From the NCBI GenBank assembly GCA_963789825.1, contig CAWBME010000002.1, positions 1 to 64,000 on the forward strand: 64,000 nucleotides of DNA, read 5' to 3'. Position 1 is the first letter of the stretch, and every line of letters starts with the position of its first letter. The position numbers and the translations under genes are program-made. Origin of the DNA: PFL42 sp963789825 (GTDB taxonomy: Bacteria; Chloroflexota; Anaerolineae; Anaerolineales; E44-bin32). Shown piece after piece: positions 36,828 through 47,042 of the stretch. Under the pieces are notes generated by a model. The model saw nothing but the letters and a program-made list of their open reading frames with translations. It was not told where the DNA came from and searched no databases.

Positions 36828-39191
36828 ATGGCCATCAAGACCTACAAAGACGGAACCCCGTTCACCGGCGTCATCGGACGGACCACCGAAGAGTCCTCGC
36901 CGGCCTGGCCTGAGCCACCGCGCCCGCCGGAGGGCGCGCCCAACGTGCTGTTCTTCGTCCTGGACGATGTCGGCTTCGGGCAGCTTTCCTGCTTCGGCGG
37001 GCTGGTCGAGACCCCCGTCCTCGACAGCCTGGCCGCCAACGGCCTGCGCTACACCAACATGCACACGACGGCGTTGTGCTCGCCGTCGCGCGGCTGCATC
37101 CTGACCGGCCGCAATCACCATTCGCTCGGGCTGGCGATGATCACGGAGTTCTCCACCGGCTACCCCGGCTACAACGGTATCCTGCCCTTCGACAAGGGCA
37201 TGCTCAGCGAGATGCTGCTGCCGAAGGGCTACAACACCTTCTGCGTCGGGAAATGGCACCTGACGCCCCCCGAACACACCACGTCCGCCGGACCCTTCGA
37301 CCGCTGGCCGCTCGGCCGCGGCTTCGAACGGTTCTACGGCTTTACGGGCGGCGAAACCAACCAGTGGTATCCGGAGCTGACCTACGACAACCACGAGGTC
37401 GAGCAGCCCAAGTCCCCGGAGGAGGGCTACCACCTGAGCATCGACCTGGCCGACAAGGCCATCGAGTTCATCCAGGATGCGCACGTCAACGCGCCGGACA
37501 AGCCCTTCTTCCTGTACTACGCCACGGGCGCCGGCCACGCCCCTCACCACGTGCCCAAGGAGTGGGCGGACAAGTACAAGGGCAAGTTCGACATGGGCTG
37601 GGACAAGTACCGCGAGATCGTCCATCAGCGCCAGCTGAAGATGGGGATCATCCCCAAGGGCACCGAGCTGTCGGCGCATGACCCGGATGTTCCGGTGTGG
37701 GACACGCTGTCGGCGGACGCCAAGCGGCTGTATGCCCGGTTCATGGAGGTCTACGCCGGCTTTGTCAGCTTCACCGATCATCACTTCGGACGCATCCTCG
37801 AGTTCCTGAAGGAGATCGGCGAGCTCGACAACACGCTGATCCTCGTCGTCTCCGACAACGGCGCCAGCTCCGAGGGGGGGCCGGTGGGCTCGCTCAACGA
37901 GATGTTCTTCTTCAACAACGTGAAGGAATCGCTGGAAGACAACCTCAAGGTGATCGACAAGCTGGGCGGCGTCGAGAGCTGCAACCACTACCCATGGGGC
38001 TGGACCAATGCCGGCAACACGCCCTTCCGCCGCTGGAAGCGCGAGACCTACCGGGGCGGCACGACGGACCCCTGCATCGTGTCCTGGCCCAAGGGGATCA
38101 AGCCGCGCGGTGAGATTCGGACGCAGTACGCGCACATCATCGACTTCGTCCCGACGGTCCTGGAAGCGCTGGGGACCGAGGCGCCGGAGAGTATCCGCGG
38201 TGTGACCCAGGCGACGATCGACGGGGTGAGTTTCGCCCACAGCTTCAACGAGGCGGCCGCGCCCAGCCAGCACCATACCCAGTACTTCGAGATGATTGGC
38301 CACCGCGCCATCGATCACGACGGCTGGCGAGCGGTCTGCCCGTGGCCGGGCCCGAGCTTCAGCGAGGCCGCCCAGAAAGGGCGCAAGTTCGGCACTCCCA
38401 TTTCCAACGATGTGATGGCGGACATCGAGGCTCATGACTGGGAGCTGTACCATATCGCTGAAGACTACTCCGAATGCCACAACCTGGCCGCCGAGAATCG
38501 CGAAAAGGTGATCGAAATGGTTGGCCGCTGGTGGGCGGAAGCGGGCAAGTACCAGGTATTGCCCGTCGACGGCAGCGCCTTCGAACGCATCAATGTGGAG
38601 CGTCCGACCATTGCCAAGCCGAGGAACAAGTACGTCCTGTACGCCGGCGGTTCAGGGGTTCCCTTCACCGCCGCTCCCAAGTTGTACAACCGGCCGTGGA
38701 GCATCACGGCCGAGGTGGTGATCCCGAAGGGCGGCGCGCAGGGGGTGCTGCTCGCCCTGGGCGGCCGCACCGGCGGTTACACCTTCTTTGTCAAGGAGAA
38801 GCGGCTTCACTTCCTGTACAACTGGCTCGGCCATGACAAGTTCTGGCTGCATTCCAGTGACACGATCCCGGAGGGCGAAGTCGAGCTGCGCTACGAGTTC
38901 GAGCCGACGGGTAAGCCCGACGTGGCCCAGGGGAGAGGGGTACCGGCTCGCGGCCAGCTCTACATCAACCGCAAGCTGGTGGCCAGCCTCGACATGCCCT
39001 ACTCGGTCCTGAACATGTTCGGGACACAGGGCATGACCTGCGGCTACGACGGTGGCGAGCCGGCAGCGCCCGAGGAGTACGAAGGCACGTTCCGCTTCAC
39101 CGGCACCATCCAGCGCGTCACGGTGGACGTATCCGGCGAGTTGATCCAGGATAGCGAGGCCGAGCTCAAGATCGCCATGATGCGGCAGTAG
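36828..39191 (+). CDS. Arylsulfatase, Cys-type, intact
   Basis: 787 residues, uninterrupted. ATG 36828 after ACAGGAGGAGTTGC. Sulfatase core: DDVGFGQLSCFGG (metal Asp pair), LCSPSRGCILTGRN with the formylglycine Cys at residue 84 (C-S-P-S-R), GKWHL and SDNGASSEGG (metal-binding Asp-Asn). The C-terminal ~200 residues form a second, beta-rich domain (SITAEVVIPKGGAQG). No signal peptide, so cytoplasmic. It hydrolyses a sulfate ester; the family layout matches large arylsulfatases acting on aryl or alkyl sulfates. The radical-SAM maturase at 31574 is its likely activator. Paralogue of the frameshifted gene at 4645. Confidence 0.93.
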   Translation: MAIKTYKDGTPFTGVIGRTTEESSPAWPEPPRPPEGAPNVLFFVLDDVGFGQLSCFGGLVETPVLDSLAANGLRYTNMHTTALCSPSRGCILTGRNHHSLGLAMITEFSTGYPGYNGILPFDKGMLSEMLLPKGYNTFCVGKWHLTPPEHTTSAGPFDRWPLGRGFERFYGFTGGETNQWYPELTYDNHEVEQPKSPEEGYHLSIDLADKAIEFIQDAHVNAPDKPFFLYYATGAGHAPHHVPKEWADKYKGKFDMGWDKYREIVHQRQLKMGIIPKGTELSAHDPDVPVWDTLSADAKRLYARFMEVYAGFVSFTDHHFGRILEFLKEIGELDNTLILVVSDNGASSEGGPVGSLNEMFFFNNVKESLEDNLKVIDKLGGVESCNHYPWGWTNAGNTPFRRWKRETYRGGTTDPCIVSWPKGIKPRGEIRTQYAHIIDFVPTVLEALGTEAPESIRGVTQATIDGVSFAHSFNEAAAPSQHHTQYFEMIGHRAIDHDGWRAVCPWPGPSFSEAAQKGRKFGTPISNDVMADIEAHDWELYHIAEDYSECHNLAAENREKVIEMVGRWWAEAGKYQVLPVDGSAFERINVERPTIAKPRNKYVLYAGGSGVPFTAAPKLYNRPWSITAEVVIPKGGAQGVLLALGGRTGGYTFFVKEKRLHFLYNWLGHDKFWLHSSDTIPEGEVELRYEFEPTGKPDVAQGRGVPARGQLYINRKLVASLDMPYSVLNMFGTQGMTCGYDGGEPAAPEEYEGTFRFTGTIQRVTVDVSGELIQDSEAELKIAMMRQ

Positions 39192-39204
39192 CCTTGGGGG
39201 GCGA

Positions 39205-39640
39205 CCAGGCGAGGGAAAGCAGATCCCTCGCTTCCCCCTCGCATTCGCTCGGGGCAGGCACTCGGGATGACAGAGGGGGTATGTCATCCCGAGGCCGACC
39301 CTCGCACCTCGCCCGGGCCGCCGCCCCCGCGTTCTTACGCCCCGCGCGATCTGCGGGGTGCGGGCGCCGCCCGTCGGGGCGAACGGCCTGCGCTCCCTGG
39401 CACCGCCCGCCACCGTTCGTGCCGCGAGAACCGGCGGCACGCCGGTGCGAGACGGCAGGGCAGGTGTGCAGCGCAGCTGCAGTGCAGGTGGGGATCTGCT
39501 TGTTCACAGTCGTGGCAGGATTCACCGCCGAGGAGAGCAGATTCCTCGGTGCCCCTCGCCCTGGCTCGGCCGTTCGCCCCGCGGGCCGGCGCCGGCCCGG
39601 ACGGGGGGCTGGCGCTCGGACATGACATACACAGCGCGGA
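39205..39640. repeat. Dispersed intergenic repeat family A, copy 4
   Basis: Composite of the family modules: AGCAGATCCCTCGCTTC, GCACTCGGGATGACAG, ATGTCATCCCGAGGCC, then a segment (about 39350-39495) that is the reverse complement of window bases 1-145, then GAGAGCAGATTCCTCGG. Fills the gap between the sulfatase and SulP 3. Confidence 0.8.
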
Positions 39641-39647
39641 GTAACCG

Positions 39648-41548
39648 ATGACAAGCAAAGCGGAGAAGCCCACGCTGTCAGCCAGGGTCAGCAAGGTCAC
39701 AGCCAAGGCCTGGCCGGGGGTCAAACGCGTCGTCCCGATCCTGACCTGGGCGAGGACCTACGATCGCGCCTGGCTCCAGCCGGACCTGATCTCGGCGGTG
39801 ACGATCTGGGGCGTGATGACCCCCACCGCGATGGCCTACGCCGCCATGGCGGGCCTGCCCCCAGTGAATGGCCTGTATGCCGCCATGATCTCACTGGCGC
39901 TGTACAGCCTGTTCGCCTCCTCGCGGCACGTCAAGGTGACCACCAGTTCGACGGTTGCCATCCTGTCCTACTCGGTTGTCGCGGCGCTGGCCGGCGGAGA
40001 CCCGGCCCGCTTTCTTGCCCTCAGCGCTGGTTTGGCCTTGGTCATGGGCCTACTGCTGCTGCTGGCTGGCATCTTCCACCTGGGGTTTCTCTCGGACTTC
40101 CTCTCCCGCCCGATTGTCACGGGGTTCGTCTTCGGCCTGGCACTGGTCATCATCGTCGGCCAGGTGCCCAAGATCCTTGGCGTGCCGGCCGGCGAAGGGA
40201 ACTTCTTCCAGCAGGCATGGGACATTCTGCTGAACCTGGATGAGGCGCTGCCCCTGACCGTGCTTCTCGGGGTCGGTGCACTGGTGATGCTGCGCGTGCT
40301 CAGGCGCTCGCCTACCCCAGGTGCCCGCCGCGCCGATCGTCCTCGTGATTGGAATGCTCGCCGTGGCGCTCTTCGATCTGGACCTCAAAGGGGTGGCTGT
40401 CGTCGGCAGCGTCCCACGCGGCCTTCCGCAGCTGACGATTCCGCGTCTTCAGCCTCGCCGACTTCACGGCCCTGCTGGCAGGGGCCTTCTCGATCGCCTT
40501 CCTGGCAATGGGCGAAACGGTGGGCATGGGCCGCGCCTTTGCCCTGAAGCACCACTACGATTTGGACTCCGATCAGGAACTGCTTGGGCCTGGGCGTGGC
40601 CAACATCGGCACGAGCCTCTTCCAGGGCTTCGCCGTCGACGGAAGCATGTCCACTTCGGCTACGGCGGAGGCCTCGGGCGGGAAGACTCAACTGACCGGG
40701 TTGATGTCGGCTGGATTTGTGCTGCTGACGCTGCTCTTCCTGGCACCGCTCTGTTCCGATTCGTCCCTCAGGCGGTTCTGGGGGCGTTGGTCGTGAACTC
40801 GGTTGTCGGCCTGGTGAATGTCCCGGCGCTGCGCGAGCTCTATGTCCAGCGACGGCGGGACTTCGTGCTCGCCATGGCCGCCCTGATCGGCATCCTGTTC
40901 TCGGATGTCATGGTCGGGCTGACGCTGGCCGTCTGGCTGTCGCTGATCATCGTGCTCTACTCGGCCTCCCGCCCGACGCTGGCTGTCCTGGGCGAGATGC
41001 CGGAGAAACCCGGAGCATTCGCCGACATCGCCCGCCACCCCGAGTGTCTCGAGATCCCGGGCCTGTTGATCCTGCGTATCGATTCCCCCTTGTACTACTT
41101 CAATGTCAACTACGTCGCGCGCATGATCCGGGAACGAGTCATCGCGCGCCAGGAGACTCTGCACAACCTGCTGCTCGATGTCGGCGCCACATCCGATCTG
41201 GACCTGACGACCATCGATGGAATGCAGGCCCTGATGTCTCAGCTCCGTGAGCGCGGCGTCGAAGTGATGTACGCTCAGGTGAGGGGTGGCGTGCGGGAGC
41301 GGTTGCGGCGCGTCGGGGCGAGCGATGAGCTCTACGACAGCTTCTTCCCCACGGTGGCGTATGCCGTGCAGGTCTACGTCCAGCGTCAGGCCAATCTTCC
41401 GGACGTCGGGCCCGACGAGCCTGGCGTCAGCACGGGCTCTCTGAACCGCCATCGCCCTGAGCAGACCCCTCGGCCGCTCGCGATGTCATCCCGAGCGCCG
41501 CCGAGCGGAGCGAGGGATCATGCTTTGCCGCCACGTCCTCGCGCCTGA
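39648..41548 (+). CDS. SulP-family anion permease 3 with STAS domain (frameshifted)
   Basis: ATG 39648; signature PTAMAYAAMAGLPPVNGLYA, then LGFLSDFLSRPIVTGFVFG and VGQVPKILGV. Reading passes through frameshifts near 40310, 40445, 40590 and 40750 to GLMSAGFVLLTLLFLAP, VPALRELYVQRRRDFVLAM and the STAS domain (LLLDVGATSDLDLTTIDGM). The last ~25 codons of the frame, ending 41548, read into dispersed repeat A, so the true end may have been shifted by repeat insertion. No close operon partner. Substrate: sulfate or another anion by family. Confidence 0.82.
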
Positions 41549-41905
41549 AGCCGCCACAAGCAGATCCCCACCTGCACTGCAGCTGCGCTGCAACGCGGTG
41601 CAAGTGTCGGCCAGCGAACGGCCTCGGGATGACAGCCCCCGTTGTGTCATCCCGAGCGAAGCGAGGGATCTGCTTTGCCGCGCACGTCCCGCGGCTGAAG
41701 GCCACAAGCAGATCCCCACCTGCACTGCAGCTGCGCTGCAAGCGCAGGTGCAAGTGTCGGCCACCGACGGCCTCGGGACGCCCGCCCCCGCAGTGTCGGC
41801 GCGGAGCACCGGCCTCGGGATGACAGCTCCCAGTGTCGGCCGTAAACCCGGCCTCGAGATGACAGCCAGGTGGGTCGTCCCGAGTGACCTCCGCCGAATG
41901 GCCAC
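41480..41905. repeat. Dispersed intergenic repeat family A, copy 5
   Basis: Two nearly identical half-units (about 41480-41640 and 41641-41780), each with GTCATCCCGAGCG, GAGCGAGGGATC, CACAAGCAGATCCCCACC and TGCACTGCAGCTGCGCTGCA, then further GGGATGACAG and GTGTCGGCC modules. The 3' part of SulP 3 reads into it. The rest of the gap before LuxR 3 has a TAGAAT (41919-41924) that may be its -10. Confidence 0.8.
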
Positions 41906-41981
41906 ACCCCCTGCGTGTTAGAATCCTCGTCCCATCCCCGGGCGACCGCCTGGGGCGGCGGACCCCTCCGGCCAATCGCCG

Positions 41982-44669
41982 ATGAAGCCTCCCGACCCTG
42001 CGCCGCCCGCACCCCCCCGGATCCTCGGCCGGCCGCTCCCGCCGGCCGGGCTGCTCCCACGCCCCGTGCTGATCGCCAGGCTGAACGAGGGTGCGAACCT
42101 GCGCCTGACGCTGGTCTCGGCGCCCGCGGGCTCCGGCAAGACCACTCCTGCTTGCGCAGTGGGTCGAAGCCTGCGATCGTCCGTGCGCCTGGCTTTCTCT
42201 CGATGCTGAGCGATGCGAGATCGTGCCCTATGTTCAGGATCTGATCGGCGCGCTGCGCACGATCCATCCCGAGCTCGGCCGCACGACCTACCGCATCCTC
42301 CATGGCGCCAGACAGCCTGCCCCCTCTAAGCTGGCTGAGGCCTTGTGCCAGGAATTGGACGCGGTGCTTGAGCCGACCGCCCTCGTGCTCGATGATTTCG
42401 AACGGATGCGTGATCCGACCTCGCTGGAATTCACCTCTGTCTTCATCCGCAGGTGTCCTCCCTCGCTGCACATGGCGATCGCCTCACGCACCGATCCACC
42501 CCTCCCGTTGGCGCGGCTGCGCGTGGCAGGACAAGTCTCCGAATTGCGTGCTGCCGATCTGTACTTCTCGCCCGAGGAGTTGGCGGTGTTCCTCCAGGCG
42601 GTTTCCCCTCGCCCCCTGTCTCCGCAGGTCGTCGAGGCCATTGTCGGCCGAAGTGAGGGTTGGCCGGTCGGCCTGCGGCTGGCAGCCCTGTCGCTATCCG
42701 GCTCGTCGTCGGCCGATGCGGATCGACTCCCTACCGGCCGCAGCCGCCTGGTGATGGACTACTTCCTGGAGGAGGTCCTCGCTCAGACCGGCCCCAAGAT
42801 CATCGGCACGTTCCTTCGATCCTCCATCCTCGACGAGATCAGCGTCCCCCTGTTGTCTGCAGTCGCCAGGATTCCCGTTCCGGACGCAGCCCAATTCCTC
42901 GAGTACCTGGAGCGCAACAACCTGTTTGTCATTGCGCTCGATGGACGGGAGGGCTGGTTCCGACTTCATCCCCTGCTGCGCGACACGCTGCGCAGCCGGC
43001 TGGACACGGTCGAGACCCCGCAGGGCATCGCCGGTCTTCACCGGCGAGCCGCCGAATGGTTTCTCGCCAACGGCCATCCAGACCAGGCCATTCGCCACGC
43101 CCTTTCGGCCGGCGATATCGCGTGGGCGTGCGAGCTTGCGGAGGCGGAGCTGCTCGGCGCCCTCGCCAACGAAGACCTGCTCCAGACTGAGCAGCTCCTG
43201 AGACTGATCCCGGAGGAGTCTCTCCGACTGCGGCCGATGTTGCTGGCGATACAAGCCAGAGCCGTCGGCGGTCGGACGGGCTGGCATGCCGCTCTGCCGA
43301 TCCTCGACGCTGCCCAGGCGAGGTTGGATCAGGAGAAACCTTCCACCGATGAGAATGCTCTGATCGCCCGCAGTCTGATTGACGTCTTCCGCGCCCCGGT
43401 CTACTTCTTCGGTGGTGACACGGCTCGGTCGCTGGAGCATGCTGAACGCGCCCATCAAGCTCTGCGCGGACGGTTCGCCTATACCACAGGCTGGGGCGGC
43501 TTCTTCGCCGGGCTCTCCCATCACCTTCTCGGTCAGCCACAGCACGGCCTCAAAATGCTGGAGGAGCTCCTGGCGGAGGGTGAGACCAGCGGCCAGAGTT
43601 TGCAGGTCTTCTTCGCCATGCTCGGCCTCACGCTCGCGCACATGTTCGGCGCTCGGTTGCCGGAGAGCGAGCGAACCGCGGCGCAGATGCTGGCGCTGGA
43701 GACGGCCGCCGGGCGCGCATTCGGCCAGGCCTGGTCTCACTACCTGCTTGCGATTCTGTGCTACGAAACTAACCGTCTGCCGGAGGCGGTGCAGCATTTC
43801 GACCAGGTGATCACCCTGCACCAGGACACGAGCGCCCTGGCGCTACACGATGCCATGCTCGGGGCCGCCCTCGCCCGCCAGGCGCTCGGCAGAGCCGACG
43901 AAGCCGTGGCCGTCCTCGACGAAGCCGAAGAGCTGATCTTGAGCACCAACAACATCACCTTCCTCGCCAACCTTCACAGCTTGCGGGCGCGCATCGCCTT
44001 GATGCAAGGGGACCTGCGCTCGGCACAGGCATGGACCGCGGCCACATCCATGAAGATGGGGCCCGGCCCGCTCATCTTCCTCGAGGTCCCCCCCTGACCG
44101 CTGCCAGGGTGCTTCTGGCGGACTCCGACAGGCAGGCCGCCCACGAGGCACTGGCATTGGCGGCGGAAGTCGAGGAACGTTGCCAGCGCGAGCACAATCT
44201 GCGCTATCTGATCGCCGTGTTGGCGCTCCAGTCCGTTGGGACGGCGAAGCTTGGTCGCCAGGCTGACGCCCGCAAGAAGCTTGAGCAGAGTATCGATCTG
44301 GCCCGGCGAAGCGGCTTCGTGCGCCCGTTCGTCGATCTGGGCCCCCCCATGGCGGCGCTGCTCCAAAGCGTGGCGGAGAGGACCCCTCATGCGGAGTATG
44401 TCGGCCGGCTGCTGGCTGCCTTCGCGGGCACGGACGTCGGGGACCAGCCGGAGTTGAATCGCATCGAACCGCTCACTCAGCGAGAACTTGAGATACTGCC
44501 GTTGCTCCAGCGCAGGTACAGCAACGAGGAAATCGCCCGTGAACTCGGCATCTCAGTCCTGACCGTGAAGCGCCACACCGGCAGCCTGTATGCCAAGCTG
44601 CAGGTCAGCGGCCGCAAGGAAGCCGTCCGGCGCGCGGGCTCGCTCGGGCTCCTCTCCCCAGGCGACTGA
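41982..44669 (+). CDS. MalT-type LuxR transcriptional regulator 3 (frameshifted)
   Basis: About 890 residues; ATG 41982. Walker A APAGSGKTT (residues 47-55), one frameshift near 42148, then LVLDDFERM (Walker B), SRTDPPLPLARLRVAGQVSEL and SEGWPVGLRLAALSL, the sensor/TPR region, a second frameshift near 44090, and the LuxR domain LTQRELEILPLLQRRYSNEE ... ISVLTVKRHTGSLYAKL, ending 44669. Related to LuxR 1 and 2 but divergent, and the ATPase half is shorter. Its HTH matches the fossil at 33711. It is followed by the promoter element (copy 4) and a three-gene cluster, so it may control that cluster. Confidence 0.9.
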
Positions 44670-45162
44670 GGCTCTCTGGTCTCCAATTGGTGAATGCGCA
44701 AAGGCGCTCGGCGGAGACCAGGTTGCCGCTACGGCTGACAGCCGCTCCCGTCCCTTCCCTACCGATCCCCTGGGCAGAGAGCGAAGAAGCCGGGGACTGA
44801 CCCGTGCCCACACCACAGCGCCCACCGAGTGCCGTCCTTGGAGGACGGCTGAGCGAATGCACGGCTGGGGGGCTCTCCTCCCATGCCAAGTTGACCCTCA
44901 GCGGGCCGAATTGTGGTGCGGGGAGAGAGGACGGCATTTCTAAGGGAATTGGGGTGCTCCGCGAGTCGCCGGGACCGTTTCGCCGTCCTGACGGGATACG
45001 GTCGACGCAGTGTTCCGCCCGCCCCTCCGTCCCCGCGGCAATGACTGAGGCAGTCTGAACCTCGCCGTTGCTCACTCAGTCGATTGCTACCATTGGGAGC
45101 ATGACCGCCTTCCTCAGGCGTCCTACGATGGAGACAGCCGGAATCTCCCCTGAAGGACAACC
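44670..45162. other. Gap before the LURP-one cluster, with promoter-family copy 4
   Basis: 493 bases without a recognised gene. A 9-bp inverted pair CTGGTCTCC / GGAGACCAG (44676-44721) right after LuxR 3 may be a weak terminator. The promoter element is at 45084-45129, only 33 bases before the next start codon. Confidence 0.45.
45084..45129 (+). promoter_or_regulatory. Promoter-family element, copy 4
   Basis: TTGCTACCATTGGGAGC abuts ATGACC (45101-45106); 17-nt spacer; TACGAT (45124-45129). The start codon of the small gene follows at 45163, a normal leader length, so this copy best supports promoter function. Confidence 0.7.
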
Positions 45163-45461
45163 ATGTCCACACTCGGTCCCGTGCGACGTCAATCCGACCC
45201 GGGCGCCTACTGCATCCACACCAGCGGACGCTTCCCCGAGGCCTTCCCGGAGCTTTTCGGCGGCTTCTCGGTTGAGGTCGTCCCGGGCACCGGCGGGCCC
45301 GTGATCACCGAGCTGACCGGAGCCGTCGCCGACCAGACGGCCCTGCTCTCCCTGCTCCAGTACCTGGACGACACCGGCCTGGTGCTGCTGTCCGTAGAGA
45401 CCCTCGAAGTTCCGGCGGCCGAAGGGCCCGCCGGAAGCCCGATTTCCCCAGGAGGAATTGA
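45163..45461 (+). CDS. Small LuxR-associated protein, paralogue 3 (end uncertain)
   Basis: About 99 residues from ATG 45163, 33 bases after promoter copy 4; ribosome site GAAGGACAACC. It shares the core pattern of the 85-residue proteins at 14645 and 24102: a central GRFPEAFPELFGG segment, VITELTGAVADQTALLSLLQ and the C-terminal LLSVETLE. Identity to the other two is low, but the DQTALLSLL..L...GLVLLSV spacing matches. No stop is present in frame; with one frameshift the TGA at 45459-45461 would overlap the TTG start of the next gene. It follows LuxR 3 by ~490 bases, so all three LuxR genes are followed by a member of this family. Confidence 0.65.
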
Positions 45462-46107
45462 GTCATCGAGTTCCAAGACGTCTTGCCCGCGCCGTGGCCG
45501 TTGGCGCCGTGGTCGGCGCCGCATCCGGCGGTGTCGGCCGGCGGGGCGCCGCCGCAGCCCCGGCTGCCGCGCCCGCCGCCGCCCCGGGCGCAGCCCCTGC
45601 ACCCAGCGGCGACCCCGGCCATCAGTACATGATGCGTCAGAAGACCTTCGCCTTCGGCGACGACTACGTGGTCGTCAACGCCCAGCGCCAGCCGTGCTTC
45701 AAGATCGACGGCAAGGTGCGCATGGTGAAGGAATCGCTCGTCCTGCGCGACATGCAGGGGAAAGAGCTGTACAAGCTGTCGGAGAAGGTCATCCGCGTCC
45801 GCGAGTTCTTCGACATCGTGCGCGGCGACGCGGTCGTCGCCCGCGTGCACAACGCCATCGTCGACCCGCTTCGGGAACGCTTCGATATCGAGATCCCCGG
45901 CGGCCAACCGATGACGGCCCGCGGCAAGATCATCTGGGCCGAATACACCCTCACCCGCGGCGACAAGGTCGTCGCCCAGATCACGAAGCGCTTCTCGTGG
46001 CTGGCGCGGCGAACTCGTATGGGGTGGCCGTCGGCCCCGGCGAGGACGACGCACTGATTCTGGCCATCGCTGTCGTCATCGACATGATGGTCCACCAGGG
46101 AAGGTGA
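45458..46107 (+). CDS. LURP-one-related (Tubby-like barrel) protein with Ala/Gly-rich head
   Basis: The main part, YMMRQKTFAFGDDYVVV, ... SLVLRDMQGKELYKLSEK, VRVREFFDIVRGD, ... RFDIEIPGGQPM, ... WAEYTLTRGDKVVAQITKRF, matches the LURP-one/scramblase-like family (12-stranded barrel around a central helix). The final helix, EDDALILAIAVVIDMM, ends TGA 46107 after a frameshift near 46005. The start is uncertain: TTG 45458 lies 2 nt after AGGAGG. The first ~45 residues (RAVAVGAVVGAASGG, then Ala/Pro repeats) resemble the head and linker of the SHOCT proteins. The family binds lipids or membranes in other organisms; no function is known in bacteria. Confidence 0.8.
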
Positions 46108-46110
46108 GCG

Positions 46111-46867
46111 ATGGCCATTGGACCGATCCAGATCATCGTCTTCGGCTTTGACCGCACTGATCAGTTCAAGGGAGAGGTCGTTCAGGAACTGGCGCGGCTG
46201 CGCTCGCGCGGCATGATCCGCGTGATCGACGTCTTCCTTGCCCTCAAGGACGCCTCGGGCAAGCTCAGTCACGTCGAGATGAGCTGGCTGGAGGAGAACG
46301 AGAAGGTCGAGTTCGGCACGGTCGTGCGCAAGCTGCTCGAAGCCGGAGGGGCGCCGGAGGTCCCGGGCCGCGGTCCCGAGCTGCTGGACCTTGCTGCCCG
46401 GTCCTCAGGCATCACCCCCGAAGATCTTCGGGCGGCCGTCGCCGCCATCCCGCCGGGCAAGGCGCTGGGCGTGCTGCTCTTCGAGCACACCTGGGCCATC
46501 CCGTTCCGGGACGCCATCCGCCGCGCCGGCGGTCGTGGCCTGGCGCAGGGCTTCATCACCCCCGAGGGCCTGACCGTCGTCGGCGCCGAGCTGGAGGCGA
46601 TCACCGAAGCCGAGCTGGCGATCGAAGTCTCGGACGCGGTGCGCGGCGCGGCCATGCTCGACGCACTGGCGGCAATCCATGAAGGCGAGCAGATCAAGGC
46701 GGCCGTCGCCGCCGACGTCGTCCGAACCCTGGTCATCGCCGACCTGATCGAAGAGGCGGCCGTCGAGCAGGCGTTGGACGCCCTGGTGGCTGCCGACATG
46801 ATCGAGCAGCGGTTGCTTGAATTCGGCGCAGAAGGCGGCCGACGCGGCGGAGGTTATGCCCGAGTAA
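46111..46867 (+). CDS. DUF6325-family protein, long form
   Basis: ATG 46111 closely follows the LURP-one stop, with AAGGTGAGCG as ribosome site. The N-terminal MAIGPIQIIVFGFDRTDQFK and RVIDVFLALKDASGKLS, and GKALGVLLFEHTWAIPFRDA match the shorter DUF6325 proteins at 25865 and 34285. A C-terminal extension of helical repeats (AAMLDALAAIHEG, VIADLIEEAAVEQALDAL) is extra. In the uninterrupted frame the end is at 46899, but a one-base shift near 46825 gives AQKAADAAEVMPE and a TAA at 46865-46867, which looks natural. Function unknown; it completes a cluster of membrane/stress-type proteins. Confidence 0.75.
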
Positions 46868-47042
46868 GGTTTCAGAGCGCGGCATGCTTCGCCACCTGAA
46901 CCGGTGCCCAGAGGGAGCGGCTGGGGGCAACCCTCGACCCTCGAAATCGGAGGTCATCTGGCACAAGCGCTCCTGACGAAGCGGGCAGGGTTACCTGCCT
47001 AGACGGGCCGCACCAGGCCCACGACCCAGAAAGGAGATCGAT

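Noticed and set aside
36531..38480. Minus-strand open frame of 649 codons
   Set aside because: Exact antisense of the ClC 3' end and the intact sulfatase, which has all its motifs on the + strand.
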